64,000 nucleotides of DNA from Eubacteriales bacterium (GCA_030524175.1 JAUNHC010000008.1:1-64000), one strand, 5' to 3'; shown: positions 44,013-53,586, counted from the stretch's first letter. A program made the numbers and translations. Notes: generated from the letters alone by a model not told the origin.

Positions 44013-45014
44013 TTATTGCTGGGGGAGGGGGATTCCCAAGTGTTGGTAGGCCAGCCGGGTGGCGGTTCTGCCTCTTGGGGTGCGGTTTAAAAAACCGTTT
44101 TGCAGGAGGTATGGCTCATATACATCCTCCAGGGTTCCGGAGTCTTCGCCTATGGCGGCGGCCAGTGTTTCCAGCCCCACGGGGCCGCCCTGGAAATTAA
44201 TGATCATTGTTTTTAAAATCCTTCTGTCAATCTTGTCAAGGCCGTATTGGTCCACCTCCAGCAGATCAAGGGCAAAACAGGCCACATCGTAAGTGATCCG
44301 GCCATCGTATTTTACCTGTGCGAAATCTCTCACTCTTTTCAGAAGACGGTTGGCAAGTCTCGGGGTTCCTCTGGAACGTTTTGCAATCTCAGCCGCCCCT
44401 TTCGTGTCTATCTCCACCTTGAGGACCTCCGCTGAACGGATGACAATGGTCTCCAGTTCCTTCTGATTATAGAATTCCAGATGATGCATCACCCCGAAAC
44501 GGTCACGAAGGGGCGCTGACAAAAGTCCTGCCCTTGTGGTAGCTCCCACCAGAGTGAATTTCGGCAGATCCAGGCGGATGGAACGGGCAGATGCACCCTT
44601 TCCGATCATGATATCAATGGCATAATCCTCCATAGCAGGATAAAGAACCTCTTCCACCTGCCTGTTAAGACGATGGATTTCATCCACAAAGAGAATATCA
44701 CCCTCCTGGAGATTGTTTAAAATAGCTGCCATCTCCCCCGGTTTCTCAATAGCCGGTCCTGAAGTTACCTTCATATGCACGCCCATCTCATTAGCAATGA
44801 TCCCTGACAACGTAGTCTTTCCCAGTCCCGGAGGGCCGTAAAACAGCACGTGATCCAGAGCATCATGGCGCTGCTTGGCAGCCTCTATGTATATTTTCAA
44901 TGTTTTCTTTGTCTTTTCCTGTCCGATATACTCCTCAAGAGTCTGAGGACGAAGAGTTCCTTCCAGGGTAAAATCTTCTTCTGTCACATCAGTGGTAATA
45001 ATTCTTTTTTCCAT
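44013..45014 (-). CDS. ruvB: Holliday junction branch migration ATPase RuvB
   Basis: Hexameric motor that drives branch migration with RuvA. The 333 residues match the family: [19 protein letters not shown] near 20, [20 protein letters not shown] (Walker A) near 58, [15 protein letters not shown] (Walker B) near 108, [18 protein letters not shown] with the arginine finger near 160, and the winged helix at the C-terminus ending in [20 protein letters not shown] precedes the ATG. It follows ruvA by 13 nt. Confidence 0.96.
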   Translation of the reverse strand: MEKRIITTDVTEEDFTLEGTLRPQTLEEYIGQEKTKKTLKIYIEAAKQRHDALDHVLFYGPPGLGKTTLSGIIANEMGVHMKVTSGPAIEKPGEMAAILNNLQEGDILFVDEIHRLNRQVEEVLYPAMEDYAIDIMIGKGASARSIRLDLPKFTLVGATTRAGLLSAPLRDRFGVMHHLEFYNQKELETIVIRSAEVLKVEIDTKGAAEIAKRSRGTPRLANRLLKRVRDFAQVKYDGRITYDVACFALDLLEVDQYGLDKIDRRILKTMIINFQGGPVGLETLAAAIGEDSGTLEDVYEPYLLQNGFLNRTPRGRTATRLAYQHLGIPLPQQ

Positions 45015-45027
45015 ATAATGCTCCGTT

Positions 45028-45633
45028 CTAGAAATTCTTCAGGGCGGCCTTCAGAATACCTTCTACATCGTCAGGCTCCACATCCCCAACCTGGCGCACA
45101 GCCCGCAATGCATCTGTACTGCTGTAGCCCAGGGCAACAAGAGCCTCTACAGCCTCCTGACGGCTGTCAGAAGCCTCGCCTGCCGCTGCGGTCTTCCCTT
45201 GCTCATGGGCAAGTTTTAACTCAAAAGCATCCTCCAGGCTAAGCTTGTCCTTCAGTTCCAGGATTAACTTCTGTGCTGTTTTCTTTCCGATACCCGGTGC
45301 CTTGGAGATTGTCTTTACATCATCCGAGAGGACAGCAAACCTCAGCTCATCTGCAGTAATTCCGGATAAAATCCCCATAGCGGCCTTTGGCCCAACTCCA
45401 TTTACACCGAGAAGAAGCTTAAACATCTGCAGGTTATCCTTAGCCAGGAAACCGTACAACTGCATGACATCCTCCCTCACATGAAAATACGTATGGATTT
45501 TTAATTCCTCTCCCACGTGCATTTGCGACAAGTCTGAGCCTGTCATAAAAATCTCATAGCCGATGCCCCCAGCCTCAAGGATCACTGCTGCTTCTGTCAT
45601 ATCGGCCGTAACTCCGCGAATAAACGATATCAT
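45028..45633 (-). CDS. ruvA: Holliday junction binding protein RuvA
   Basis: Tetramer that binds the four-way junction and loads RuvB. The 201 residues hold the OB domain (about 1-63: [19 protein letters not shown]), the helix-hairpin-helix domain (about 65-145: [16 protein letters not shown] and [19 protein letters not shown]), and the mobile domain III (about 155-201: [13 protein letters not shown]). No ruvC follows; the neighbour is a large palindrome. Confidence 0.95.
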   Translation of the reverse strand: MISFIRGVTADMTEAAVILEAGGIGYEIFMTGSDLSQMHVGEELKIHTYFHVREDVMQLYGFLAKDNLQMFKLLLGVNGVGPKAAMGILSGITADELRFAVLSDDVKTISKAPGIGKKTAQKLILELKDKLSLEDAFELKLAHEQGKTAAAGEASDSRQEAVEALVALGYSSTDALRAVRQVGDVEPDDVEGILKAALKNF

Positions 45634-45670
45634 TCTATTTTGCTCCTATCAGGTTAAGTTCATATTCATA

Positions 45671-45887
45671 GCCATGATGTGGGGGTCAGAAGGGAGCCGG
45701 GGCGGGTGCTGTCCTCTCCGGACAGACTTGCGGAAGCGCGCCTGAAAATCCAGTGCTTACGAAGACTTAGGCGCGAAGGCTTTCCTGAGCGTCATAGTCG
45801 CAGTTAGTACTTAGTTGAAGGGAAGCGAGTGTCTGCCCGAAGAGGACAGCATCCGCCCCGGCTCCCTTCTGACCCCCACATCATAGC
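45671..45887. repeat. 217-bp interrupted palindrome (candidate MITE or structured RNA)
   Basis: Bases 45671-45717 are the reverse complement of 45841-45887 except for one mismatch and one G-T pair. The pairing continues with a few mismatches to 45727 / 45831, giving arms of about 57 bp. The 103-nt centre has its own 7-bp stem (CGCGCCT 45737-45743 with AGGCGCG 45769-45775). It is GC-rich against its surroundings, holds no ORF worth reporting and lies between the ruvAB and NusG-like genes. A transcript of either strand would fold into one very long hairpin. Confidence 0.85.
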
Positions 45888-45912
45888 CTTGTTATCATAT
45901 CATATTACCCGT

Positions 45913-46302
45913 TCAAAAGCAAACACCTATTCGGCAGGCCACAGCGTCAATGACATTTTCCTCTCCCTGGCTTTCTATTCTTTCCGCCTCGATCACTACT
46001 TTGTTTGGAAGGCACACAATTGTCCCGCCTTGTGTACCCACCGCTTTCTGATGAACGCAGAGCTGGTCAGGACAGTCGGCCTCAGTCATCCTGGCCTTTC
46101 CCCCTTTAATCTCACATACATTTGTGTCACCAATCCGTATCACCTGGTCCTCATCCAGTGAATATTCTCCATACATACTTCCATCCACTGTGATCCGGAT
46201 CATATTATTTGTCCCTGGCAGAAAAAAGTGCAGGAACAGCCACAGCAGCACCGCTGCGGCACAAATCCCCCCTGCCAACATCAAATCCTTTTTTTTCATC
46301 AT
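45913..46302 (-). CDS. NusG domain II-containing membrane-anchored protein
   Basis: The protein has 129 residues. One N-terminal hydrophobic helix (about 8-28) is followed by a small beta-rich NusG-II-type domain (about 36-120) with ITVDGSMYGEYSLDEDQVIRI, CPDQLCVHQKAVGTQGGTIVCLPNKVVIE. The CPDQLC...C pattern is typical of this group. Its function is not settled, but such genes commonly lie near rnf and FMN-transferase (apbE) genes, and here it follows rnfB by about 170 nt. No apbE is in this window. Confidence 0.85.
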   Translation of the reverse strand: MMKKKDLMLAGGICAAAVLLWLFLHFFLPGTNNMIRITVDGSMYGEYSLDEDQVIRIGDTNVCEIKGGKARMTEADCPDQLCVHQKAVGTQGGTIVCLPNKVVIEAERIESQGEENVIDAVACRIGVCF

Positions 46303-46410
46303 GACCTCCGCCAGAGCGTGCTTGAAAATTCATTCCGGCAAGCTGCACGCACTGATCAACGATATCATACCACAGGAATAAGCATCCGGGCAACCCCGGC
46401 ACACAATACG

Positions 46411-46442
46411 TAAAGGCTGCCGCAAATCTGCAGCAGCCTTTA
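46411..46442 (-). terminator. Terminator of the rnf operon
   Basis: AAAGGCTGC (46412-46420) pairs with GCAGCCTTT (46433-46441), and the stem extends three pairs inward with one T-G pair. The T run is short. Confidence 0.7.
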
Positions 46443-46474
46443 CTTTATCATACTTCATAGGAGTGAAAACCGGA

Positions 46475-47266
46475 TTAAAGGATAATATTCCTCGGACATG
46501 CTTCCTTACATGCACCGCAGTCAGTACACTTCTCATAGTCAATATGAGCACAGAAATCAGTGACAGTGACAGCTCCGTTAGGACATGTCTTTTCACACTT
46601 CTTACAGCCGATACAGCCCACTTCACAGGCGCTGGTGACAGCCTTGCCCTTGGCGTGTGAACTGCATCCCACAAAGGTCTTCTGCTCATAAGGAACAAGC
46701 TCGATCAAATGCTTGGGACATTTTGACACACATTTGCCGCAGGCCTTACACTCTTCCTTGTCCACAACAGCCACACCGTTCACCACGTGTATGGCATCAA
46801 AAGGACAGGCCTTGACACAGCTTCCGTATCCCAGACAGCCATAAGCACAGGCCTTGGCACCGCCTCCCGGAATAAATGCAAGCATTTCACAGTCTTCCAC
46901 ACCGGAATAATCATAATTATTTTTAGTTTTGTCACAAGTTCCCGCACATTTTACATAAGCAACCTGGCGCGCGGTTTCTATCACTTCCTGCCCCATAATA
47001 CCGGCGATAACTTGACCTACAGGTTCTCCGCCCACAGGACAGCCGTTTACGGGTGCTTCCCCCTTTACAATAGCGGCTGCAAGTCCGTCACAACCAGGAA
47101 AACCGCATCCGCCGCAGTTATTACCCGGCAGGGCATCACGGATCGCCACTTCCCGCTCGTCAACTTCTACGGCAAATTTCTTTCCCGCAACACCAAGGAA
47201 TATACCGATAAAGAGACCGACTGCTGCAACCACAACGGTTGCCATGATAATTGCTCCAACATTCAT
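46475..47266 (-). CDS. rnfB: Rnf complex subunit B, iron-sulfur protein
   Basis: Likely entry point for electrons from ferredoxin. The 263 residues have a membrane helix (about 5-27), the CGGCGFPGC plus GCPVGG cluster site (about 52-78), and four 4Fe-4S ferredoxin motifs: CLGYGSCVKACP, CKACGKCVSKCP, CIGCKKCEKTCP and CTDCGACKEACP. Last gene of rnfCDGEAB, 13 nt after rnfA, followed by the terminator. Confidence 0.96.
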   Translation of the reverse strand: MNVGAIIMATVVVAAVGLFIGIFLGVAGKKFAVEVDEREVAIRDALPGNNCGGCGFPGCDGLAAAIVKGEAPVNGCPVGGEPVGQVIAGIMGQEVIETARQVAYVKCAGTCDKTKNNYDYSGVEDCEMLAFIPGGGAKACAYGCLGYGSCVKACPFDAIHVVNGVAVVDKEECKACGKCVSKCPKHLIELVPYEQKTFVGCSSHAKGKAVTSACEVGCIGCKKCEKTCPNGAVTVTDFCAHIDYEKCTDCGACKEACPRNIIL

Positions 47267-47279
47267 CTCATCCGCCTCC

Positions 47280-47855
47280 TTAAATCAATCCTGAAAATCC
47301 GAAAAATGCGATTGCCATAAGTCCTGATATCAGAAGGACAATAGGAAATCCCTGGAAAGCTTTCGGAATATCATTATACTCAATTTTCTCCCGCAGACCT
47401 GCCATCAGCACAATGGCGATGGTGAAGCCCACTGCTGTGGCAAAACCGTTGATCGTACCCTGAAGCACATTGTAATCCTTCTGCACATTTATGATAGCAA
47501 CACCAAGAACTGCACAGTTGGTAGTGATCAAAGGAAGATATACGCCCAAAGCCCGGTAAAGAGGAGGCATCACTTTCTTAAGGAACATCTCCACGAACTG
47601 TACCAATGCGGCAATGATCAAAATAAACACGATGGTCTGCAGGTAAGTCAGATTCGTGGGTACCAGAATAAACTTGTAGATCACACTGGTGACAAAGGAC
47701 GATAAAGTAATAACAAAAATTACGGCTCCGCCCATGCCTGCTGCCGTATCAATCTTCTTAGACACCCCAAGAAACGGACACAGCCCCAGGAACTGGCTCA
47801 GCACTACGTTATTTACAAGGGCAGCCCCGATTCCGATAATCAACAATTCTTTCAT
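47280..47855 (-). CDS. rnfA: Rnf complex subunit A
   Basis: Integral membrane subunit of 191 residues with six helices. It starts MKELLIIGIGAALVNNVVLSQFLG and has NCAVLGVAIINVQK near 110. RnfA and RnfE form the membrane core of ion translocation and bind an iron-sulfur centre between them. It lies between rnfE and rnfB with gaps of 6 and 13 nt. Confidence 0.96.
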   Translation of the reverse strand: MKELLIIGIGAALVNNVVLSQFLGLCPFLGVSKKIDTAAGMGGAVIFVITLSSFVTSVIYKFILVPTNLTYLQTIVFILIIAALVQFVEMFLKKVMPPLYRALGVYLPLITTNCAVLGVAIINVQKDYNVLQGTINGFATAVGFTIAIVLMAGLREKIEYNDIPKAFQGFPIVLLISGLMAIAFFGFSGLI

Positions 47856-47861
47856 CCTCTG

Positions 47862-48572
47862 TTACCCCCTTTTCCCTTTGCACATACTGTTGCCGCAGGA
47901 AGCACAGCTTCCGCCGCAGTCCGGATTACTTGGGTCGATTCCGCGCTTTGCTGCCCCAAGCCTGAACTTATTCTGAAATGCAGACAAAAATGCAAGCACA
48001 AAGAATGCTCCCGGTGCAAGAATAAAGATAGTAATAGGCTCAAATCCCATCTTTCCTGCCGCAGCATCAGCCAGAGGAAGGATCTGCTTTCCAAACAGCT
48101 GTCCTGCACCCAGCAGCTCTCTTACTGCACCGATACAGGTAATACTCAAGGTAAAGCCAAGTCCCATTCCAATACCGTCGAAGAGGGACGGAACCGGAGG
48201 ATTCTTGGAAGCATAAGCCTCTGCTCTTCCAAGGATGATACAGTTGACCACGATCAAAGGTATGTAAAGACCCAGCGCATCATTAAGACTTGGGATAAAG
48301 CCTTCCAGAAGAAGCTGTACGATCGTCACAAAGGACGCCACGACAACAATAAATGCAGGCATACGCACTTTATCCGGAATGAAATTCCGAAGCAGGGAAA
48401 TCATGAGGTTGGAAGCCGCCAGTATCACTGTGGTAGTAAGCCCCATACCAATACCGTTAATGGCTGAGGTGGTGACTGCCAGAGTAGGACACATTCCCAG
48501 CATCAGCACAAAGGTAGGATTTTCTTTGAGAATACCGTTTGATAACCGTTCCATTGGTGTATTTGCTTTCAT
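47862..48572 (-). CDS. rnfE: Rnf complex subunit E
   Basis: Integral membrane subunit of 236 residues, related to RnfA and NqrD, with six helices. Markers are NPTFVLMLGMCPTLAVTTSA near 18 and VNCIILGRAEAYASKN near 108. The C-terminal tail has a Cys-rich stretch (CGGSCASCGNSMCKGK), an extension seen in several Clostridia that could bind metal. Gene spacing to rnfG is 3 nt. Confidence 0.95.
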   Translation of the reverse strand: MKANTPMERLSNGILKENPTFVLMLGMCPTLAVTTSAINGIGMGLTTTVILAASNLMISLLRNFIPDKVRMPAFIVVVASFVTIVQLLLEGFIPSLNDALGLYIPLIVVNCIILGRAEAYASKNPPVPSLFDGIGMGLGFTLSITCIGAVRELLGAGQLFGKQILPLADAAAGKMGFEPITIFILAPGAFFVLAFLSAFQNKFRLGAAKRGIDPSNPDCGGSCASCGNSMCKGKRG

Positions 48573-48575
48573 CTC

Positions 48576-49184
48576 TTAATTTCCCCCTTTCTCATACTGG
48601 AATGCACATAACCCGGCATTTACCCCGTTAGTCATGGCATTGGTGGTAATGGTGGCACCGCTCAAAGCATCGATCTGATCATCGGCTGCAGCGCCGTTCT
48701 TTGTATACTCAAACTTCTCCACGTTCTTATCTTTAAACTGGCTCTTAAAGGCATCTGTATCGGCTTTCATGCCAAGTCCGGCTGTCTCGCTGATATCCAG
48801 GATAGAAATGCCGTTTAAGGTTCCGTCATCTGCCACGCCCATGGCAAACCGGATATCTCCGCCGTATCCCTCTGAAGTTGTGACAGTGAACGCATATCCA
48901 AGCTCATTTCCTGAATCGTCCTTTGCCAGCATAACTTCGTCAATATTCTGAGCTCCGTATCCGTTCTCGTCCAGATATGCCTCAAGCTGTGCATCCTCCC
49001 CGGTAAATATAACCTCAAAAGAGTCTGCGGCTTCGAATACTGCCTTATAAGCCTCCTCCTTTGCCATCTCCTTCTGTCTCGCGATCGGCTCTGCAGTGAT
49101 ATCCTGCACAACACCAAGGGCAAGGCCTGCCACAAGAGTGATTAGTGTAATGGCTATGGTATCTTTTACAATGGCACTTTTCAT
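48576..49184 (-). CDS. rnfG: Rnf complex subunit G, covalent FMN protein
   Basis: The protein has 202 residues, with one N-terminal membrane helix (about 8-28) and an extracytoplasmic FMN-binding domain. FMN is attached by a phosphoester to Thr in the S(T)GAT motif, here DALSGATITTNAMTNGVN near 175. Attachment needs the flavin transferase ApbE, which is not in this window. It overlaps rnfD by 4 nt. Confidence 0.95.
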   Translation of the reverse strand: MKSAIVKDTIAITLITLVAGLALGVVQDITAEPIARQKEMAKEEAYKAVFEAADSFEVIFTGEDAQLEAYLDENGYGAQNIDEVMLAKDDSGNELGYAFTVTTSEGYGGDIRFAMGVADDGTLNGISILDISETAGLGMKADTDAFKSQFKDKNVEKFEYTKNGAAADDQIDALSGATITTNAMTNGVNAGLCAFQYEKGGN

Positions 49185-50158
49185 GCTTTCTTGCCTCCCT
49201 TCCCAAATGCAGCCGGGCGGGTGACACGCTCAATAAGCGGCACCAGCAGGTTGCAGAAAATAATGGCATAGGAAACGCCCTCTGCCGAACCTCCGAAAAG
49301 ACGGAACACTGCAGTCAGTACGCCAAGGCAGCACCCGTACACGATCTGACCCAGAGGAGTGATGGGAGTGGTGACATAGTCAGTTGCCATAAACCAGGCC
49401 CCCAGCATAAGTCCGCCTCCGAACAGGTGGCTGAGTAAGTAATTTCCGTCAAATCCCATTCCGGAAAATAACATATACAAAATTACAAATACAGAAAAAC
49501 TACCGATATATGTAAGCGGCACTTTCAGGTCGATCACCTTGAAAATAAGAAGTATTGCCGCGCCGATAAGAATGGCCAAAGCCGAAGTCTCACCGATGGT
49601 ACCCTGGGTATTTCCCAAAAACATATCCCACACAGAAACAGAGCCCTGGGTAAAGCCGTGGTCCTTCAGTGCAGCCAGAGGAGTGGCACCTGTCACACTG
49701 TCCACAACTCCGCGGAAGCTGTCAGACACAGCAAAATCCGTCATCCTTCCCGCAAAAGATATCATAAGGAAACATCTTCCTGCCAAGGCAGGATTCATAA
49801 TATTCTGGCCTAAACCGCCGAAAAGCTGTTTCACCACAATAATGGCAAATGCACTTCCAAGCACAGGCATCCAAAGAGGAATGGAAACAGGCATATTTAA
49901 TGCCAGCAGAAGCCCGGTAACCACCGCGCTGAAATCTCCTATGGTATTCTCCTTGTGCATAAAATGGTCATACAGCCACTCAAAAGCCACACTGGATATC
50001 ACAGACACCAGGATGACCAGCAAAGCCCTCAGCCCGAAATTCCATATTCCGAATACAGTGGCAGGAAGCAGTGCAGCTACTACCATCTGCATAATTCTGT
50101 TTGTACTCACCTTACTCCTGACATGCGGATTCGATGATACATGTAACATTTGTTCCAT
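49181..50158 (-). CDS. rnfD: Rnf complex subunit D
   Basis: Membrane subunit of 325 residues with about eight helices. The covalent FMN motif is DSVTGATPLAAL near 158. The stretch GGLGQNIMNPALAGRCFLMISF near 112 is typical. RnfD sits with RnfG in the electron path across the membrane. It overlaps rnfG by 4 nt and follows rnfC by 18 nt. Confidence 0.95.
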   Translation of the reverse strand: MEQMLHVSSNPHVRSKVSTNRIMQMVVAALLPATVFGIWNFGLRALLVILVSVISSVAFEWLYDHFMHKENTIGDFSAVVTGLLLALNMPVSIPLWMPVLGSAFAIIVVKQLFGGLGQNIMNPALAGRCFLMISFAGRMTDFAVSDSFRGVVDSVTGATPLAALKDHGFTQGSVSVWDMFLGNTQGTIGETSALAILIGAAILLIFKVIDLKVPLTYIGSFSVFVILYMLFSGMGFDGNYLLSHLFGGGLMLGAWFMATDYVTTPITPLGQIVYGCCLGVLTAVFRLFGGSAEGVSYAIIFCNLLVPLIERVTRPAAFGKGGKKA

Positions 50159-50176
50159 TGTATACTTCCCCCTCTC

Positions 50177-51493
50177 CTACTTCTTCTTACGGCTGGCCAG
50201 AACCATCTTGCGCATTGACTTGATACTCTGGGTCAGCGGGCGCTTTGCAGGGCAGACATAACTGCAGCAGCCGCACTCGCAGCATTCCATTCCGTCAAAT
50301 TTCTGGAAATTCTCCATGTCTCCGTGCTCTGCAAAGGTAGCCAGACGGGCAGGAAGCACACGCCCCGGACAGACAGATACACATTTGCCGCAGTTAATGC
50401 AGGCAGTCTGGCGGGATTCGGATACAGGATCTTTTTCCAGGCATAAAAATGCTGATGTAGTCTTAATACACGGCACGTTCAAGTCATACATGGCAAAGCC
50501 CATCATAGGACCGCCGGAAATGATCTTGGAAGCCTTGTCCTTAAGCCCTCCGGCTGCCTGTATCAGTTCTCCCATATTCGTCCCTGTAAGTACAGTGAAA
50601 TTCTTAGGCTGGCTGATGGCATCTCCCGTGACTGTGACGATCCTGCTCATCACAGGCCGTCCCAGGATCACAGCCTTATAAACTGCCACAACAGTATCTA
50701 CATTATCTACCACACATCCTGCATCTGCGGGAAGCATGGAGGAATTGATCTCCCTTCCGGTGGCAGCATAGATCAAAGTACGCTCACCGCCCTGGGGATA
50801 CTTTGTCATCAACTCCTTGACCTCCATGCGGGGGATATCTGCCACAAGCTCTTTCATCTTACTGATACAGTCAGGCTTGTTGTCCTCAATACAGATATAA
50901 CCCTTGGCGTTGTCAAAAAGGGCTAACATAACCCTGAGGCCTTCAATGATCTTCTCCGGCTCCTCCAGCATCCTTCTGTAGTCGCTGGTAAGGTATGGTT
51001 CACACTCAGCGCCGTTTACCAATACATATTCGATTTTATCCGGTTCTTTTGGAGAAAGCTTTACATGGGTAGGGAAACCGGCCCCGCCCATTCCTACCAC
51101 GCCGCCTTCCTGGATACGCTTAAGGATCTCTTCCTTAGACAAATCCTCCAGTCTGGCAGGAGTAAACTCAATTTCCTCATACTGCTGGTCATTCTCAATG
51201 ATAATAGAATTGACCATTGACCCCGTGGACGTAAGCCTCTGCTCAATACCTTTCACTGTTCCTGAAACAGAGGCGTGGATCGGTGCGGATACAAATCCGC
51301 CGGCATCGGCAATCTTCTGTCCAGCCAGCATATGATCGCCCTTTGCAGCCAAAGGTACGGCAGGCGCCCCGATATGCTGGGAAAGGGGATAGACCATCTC
51401 CCCCTTCGGAAGATATTTCTCAATCGGATAATTCTTGGACAATTCCTTTCCATCGTAAGGATGAACACCACCCTTGAAGGTTAAAAGTCCCAT
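50177..51493 (-). CDS. rnfC: Rnf complex subunit C, NADH-binding subunit
   Basis: Peripheral subunit that reduces NAD+, with FMN and two 4Fe-4S clusters. In its 438 residues, LLTFKGGVHPYDGKELS is at the start, the FMN/NAD site is VVGMGGAGFPTHVKLSP near 130, and cluster motifs CINCGKCVSVCP and CCECGCCSYVCP lie near 365-410. AAGGAGG is 2 nt from the ATG at 51502 but 11 nt from the ATG at 51491-51493, which is chosen. First gene of the operon; no clear promoter was identified upstream. Confidence 0.95.
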   Translation of the reverse strand: MGLLTFKGGVHPYDGKELSKNYPIEKYLPKGEMVYPLSQHIGAPAVPLAAKGDHMLAGQKIADAGGFVSAPIHASVSGTVKGIEQRLTSTGSMVNSIIIENDQQYEEIEFTPARLEDLSKEEILKRIQEGGVVGMGGAGFPTHVKLSPKEPDKIEYVLVNGAECEPYLTSDYRRMLEEPEKIIEGLRVMLALFDNAKGYICIEDNKPDCISKMKELVADIPRMEVKELMTKYPQGGERTLIYAATGREINSSMLPADAGCVVDNVDTVVAVYKAVILGRPVMSRIVTVTGDAISQPKNFTVLTGTNMGELIQAAGGLKDKASKIISGGPMMGFAMYDLNVPCIKTTSAFLCLEKDPVSESRQTACINCGKCVSVCPGRVLPARLATFAEHGDMENFQKFDGMECCECGCCSYVCPAKRPLTQSIKSMRKMVLASRKKK

Positions 51494-51557
51494 ATGTATC
51501 ATTCCCTCCTTTATGTTAAGCCCTCATTGCAGCCCATTTTAACTTCTCCTGTTTTTC

Positions 51558-52430
51558 TTACTTTTTGTTTCGTTCCTGTTTCTTCTTATCCCGTTTTTCT
51601 TTATGGATACGATATCCACGGTTCAGGTTAGGGTATGCCTTCACATACCTCTTTACATTATGTCCAAGCATTGAGGCTGCTGCCTCTTTCCGGGACTGCA
51701 GCTCTTTTGTGATCTCTTTCATCATGGAAGAACGCTTCTCTTCCAGTTCCCTGAGAAACTCCACGTCCTCCAGTCTCTCCTTTAAGCTGTCCAGTGACAG
51801 CCCCTTCACCTGCTCCAGAGAATCCATCTTTTCCTTTACCTTCAAAAATAATTCTCCCTGTGTCAGTGCAATCGCCTGCTCCCAGACAGGAATGCGTTCG
51901 CGCAGACGGAATGCTGTTGCAGCAGAGTAACAGAAGTCTGCCGTATATCCCACAGCCACCGCACAAACACCGATTTCCCCTGCGATCACAGGATATAATC
52001 CCACGATTTCTTCCACCATAGGATGCAGCACCCGAAACAGCATAACAGTAAAGAATCCCCAGCCCAGAGAAGCCCCCAGGCATATCCGGCCCTGGAAATT
52101 AAACTTCTTATCACTGTAATCCCACCAGGATGTATGGAAAATACTCTCCATCAGCACAGCCGTCACATATTCCAATGCTGTTGCCACTACGATCCCGCCG
52201 AAAAACAGCCACAAAATATTCCCGCCCACAGGCTTAAGTATCAAATAGACAGAAATAGCTCCAAATCCATATATGGTGCAGAACGGACCGTTTATAAATC
52301 CACGGTTCACATACTCGCCCTTTTTAAATGAGACAAAACAAGTCTCCCATACCCATCCCAAAAAACTGTAAATAAAAAACCAGTTTATGATATGATAGAA
52401 GTCAACACCTCCTATTGATAAACTCCACAT
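51558..52430 (-). CDS. Putative ABC-transporter type IV (CmpB family) membrane protein
   Basis: The protein has 290 residues. Five or so hydrophobic segments in the first 175 carry the family motifs FFIYSFLGWVWETCFVSFKK, NRGFINGPFCTIYGFGAI and EYVTAVLMESIFHTSWWDYS. A helical cytoplasmic tail follows (about 185-290) and ends in a lysine/arginine-rich stretch. No ATPase partner is nearby and transport has not been shown for the family, so the name is nominal. AGGTAAATC precedes the ATG. Divergent from the YprB-type gene. Confidence 0.85.
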   Translation of the reverse strand: MWSLSIGGVDFYHIINWFFIYSFLGWVWETCFVSFKKGEYVNRGFINGPFCTIYGFGAISVYLILKPVGGNILWLFFGGIVVATALEYVTAVLMESIFHTSWWDYSDKKFNFQGRICLGASLGWGFFTVMLFRVLHPMVEEIVGLYPVIAGEIGVCAVAVGYTADFCYSAATAFRLRERIPVWEQAIALTQGELFLKVKEKMDSLEQVKGLSLDSLKERLEDVEFLRELEEKRSSMMKEITKELQSRKEAAASMLGHNVKRYVKAYPNLNRGYRIHKEKRDKKKQERNKK

Positions 52431-52566
52431 GATTTACCTCATTTCTTTATGCAGTTTTCAAAAAACATCTAAGTATACTATACCTCTTTTTATGAAAAAA
52501 TTCACTACCCAAATACCATTTTCTTGTGTATAATTAGATACAATTCACGAAAGGATATAAATTAAC

Positions 52567-53586
52567 ATGCTTGTTAAAAAAATGCCTATTTTTCAAGGCT
52601 TTCCGGACTTTGAAACTGTCCGCAGACTTGCCGGTCCCAGGGTAAAAACAGAGGATTTTCAGCCGGTATTTTATGACATTGAAACAACCGGACTATCACG
52701 AAATTCCACTTTTTTGTATTTGATCGGTGCCGTTATTTTTGAGGAAGACCATTGGATGCTGTACCAGTGGTTCGGGGAGAACCAGGAGGATGAAAAACCT
52801 CTTCTGGAACATTTCTGTGCTTTTCTCAAGGCCTGTACCTGTACCATCCAGTATAACGGCGACCGCTTTGACCAGCCCTATATAGAAACACGCTGCTCCC
52901 TCCACGGACTTGACACACCTTTTAAGGGAAAATCTTCTCTGGATCTTTATCTCAGCCTGAAGCCTGTCAAAGGGCTGCTGAAGCTGACCCAGATGAAACA
53001 GCCTGATATGGAGTGCCTTCTTGGAATGGGAAACCGTACACATTGTGACGGAAAAGAATGTATCCGCTTATACCGAACCTATATAAAAAATAAAGCCGCC
53101 AAAGCCTGTGAAACAGTAATGGGGCATAATCAGGAGGATTTACAGGGTCTTGGAAGAATCCTTACACTCCTGGGCTTTTTATGCCTTTACGAAGGAAATT
53201 ATACTCCTGTCAAAGCTGATTTCAACGGCACGCATCTTATCATGAAGGTGACACTGCCCTATAAGCTTCCTGTTCCGTTTTCAAATGGAAGCAAGGGCTT
53301 CTATATTACCGGAAAAGATAAAGAAGCCAGCCTGTCTCTGGAGGCAGCAGACGGCAGAGTAAAACAATACTATAAAAATTATAAGGACTATGATTATCTG
53401 CCTGCAGAAGATACCGCAGTCCCCAAAGCATTAAGTGCCTATATGGACAAAAGTCTCCGCACTCCGGCCAAACCGGAAACCTGTTATACCTGGTTCGACT
53501 GTACCGGCAAATTTCTGGAAAACTCCAGCCAGCAGCTCCAGTACCTGACCCATTCCCTGCCCTATCTTCTCAGCGCGCTCAAATAG
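52567..53586 (+). CDS. YprB-type ribonuclease H-like exonuclease
   Basis: Predicted 3'-5' exonuclease with an RNase H fold, 339 residues. Acidic residues of the DEDD type lie in FYDIETTGLSRNSTFLYLIG near 36, QYNGDRFDQPYIETRC near 95, and CIRLYRTYIKNKAAK / GHNQEDLQGLGRIL near 165-185. The C-terminal 120 residues are beta-rich and less conserved. B. subtilis yprB belongs to the same group. AAAGGATATAAATTAAC lies before the ATG. Single gene with a terminator hairpin. Confidence 0.85.
   Translation: MLVKKMPIFQGFPDFETVRRLAGPRVKTEDFQPVFYDIETTGLSRNSTFLYLIGAVIFEEDHWMLYQWFGENQEDEKPLLEHFCAFLKACTCTIQYNGDRFDQPYIETRCSLHGLDTPFKGKSSLDLYLSLKPVKGLLKLTQMKQPDMECLLGMGNRTHCDGKECIRLYRTYIKNKAAKACETVMGHNQEDLQGLGRILTLLGFLCLYEGNYTPVKADFNGTHLIMKVTLPYKLPVPFSNGSKGFYITGKDKEASLSLEAADGRVKQYYKNYKDYDYLPAEDTAVPKALSAYMDKSLRTPAKPETCYTWFDCTGKFLENSSQQLQYLTHSLPYLLSALK

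Noticed and set aside
45671..45887. Ordinary rho-independent terminator
   Set aside because: The arms are about 57 bp, the loop is 103 nt, and no T run follows on either strand.
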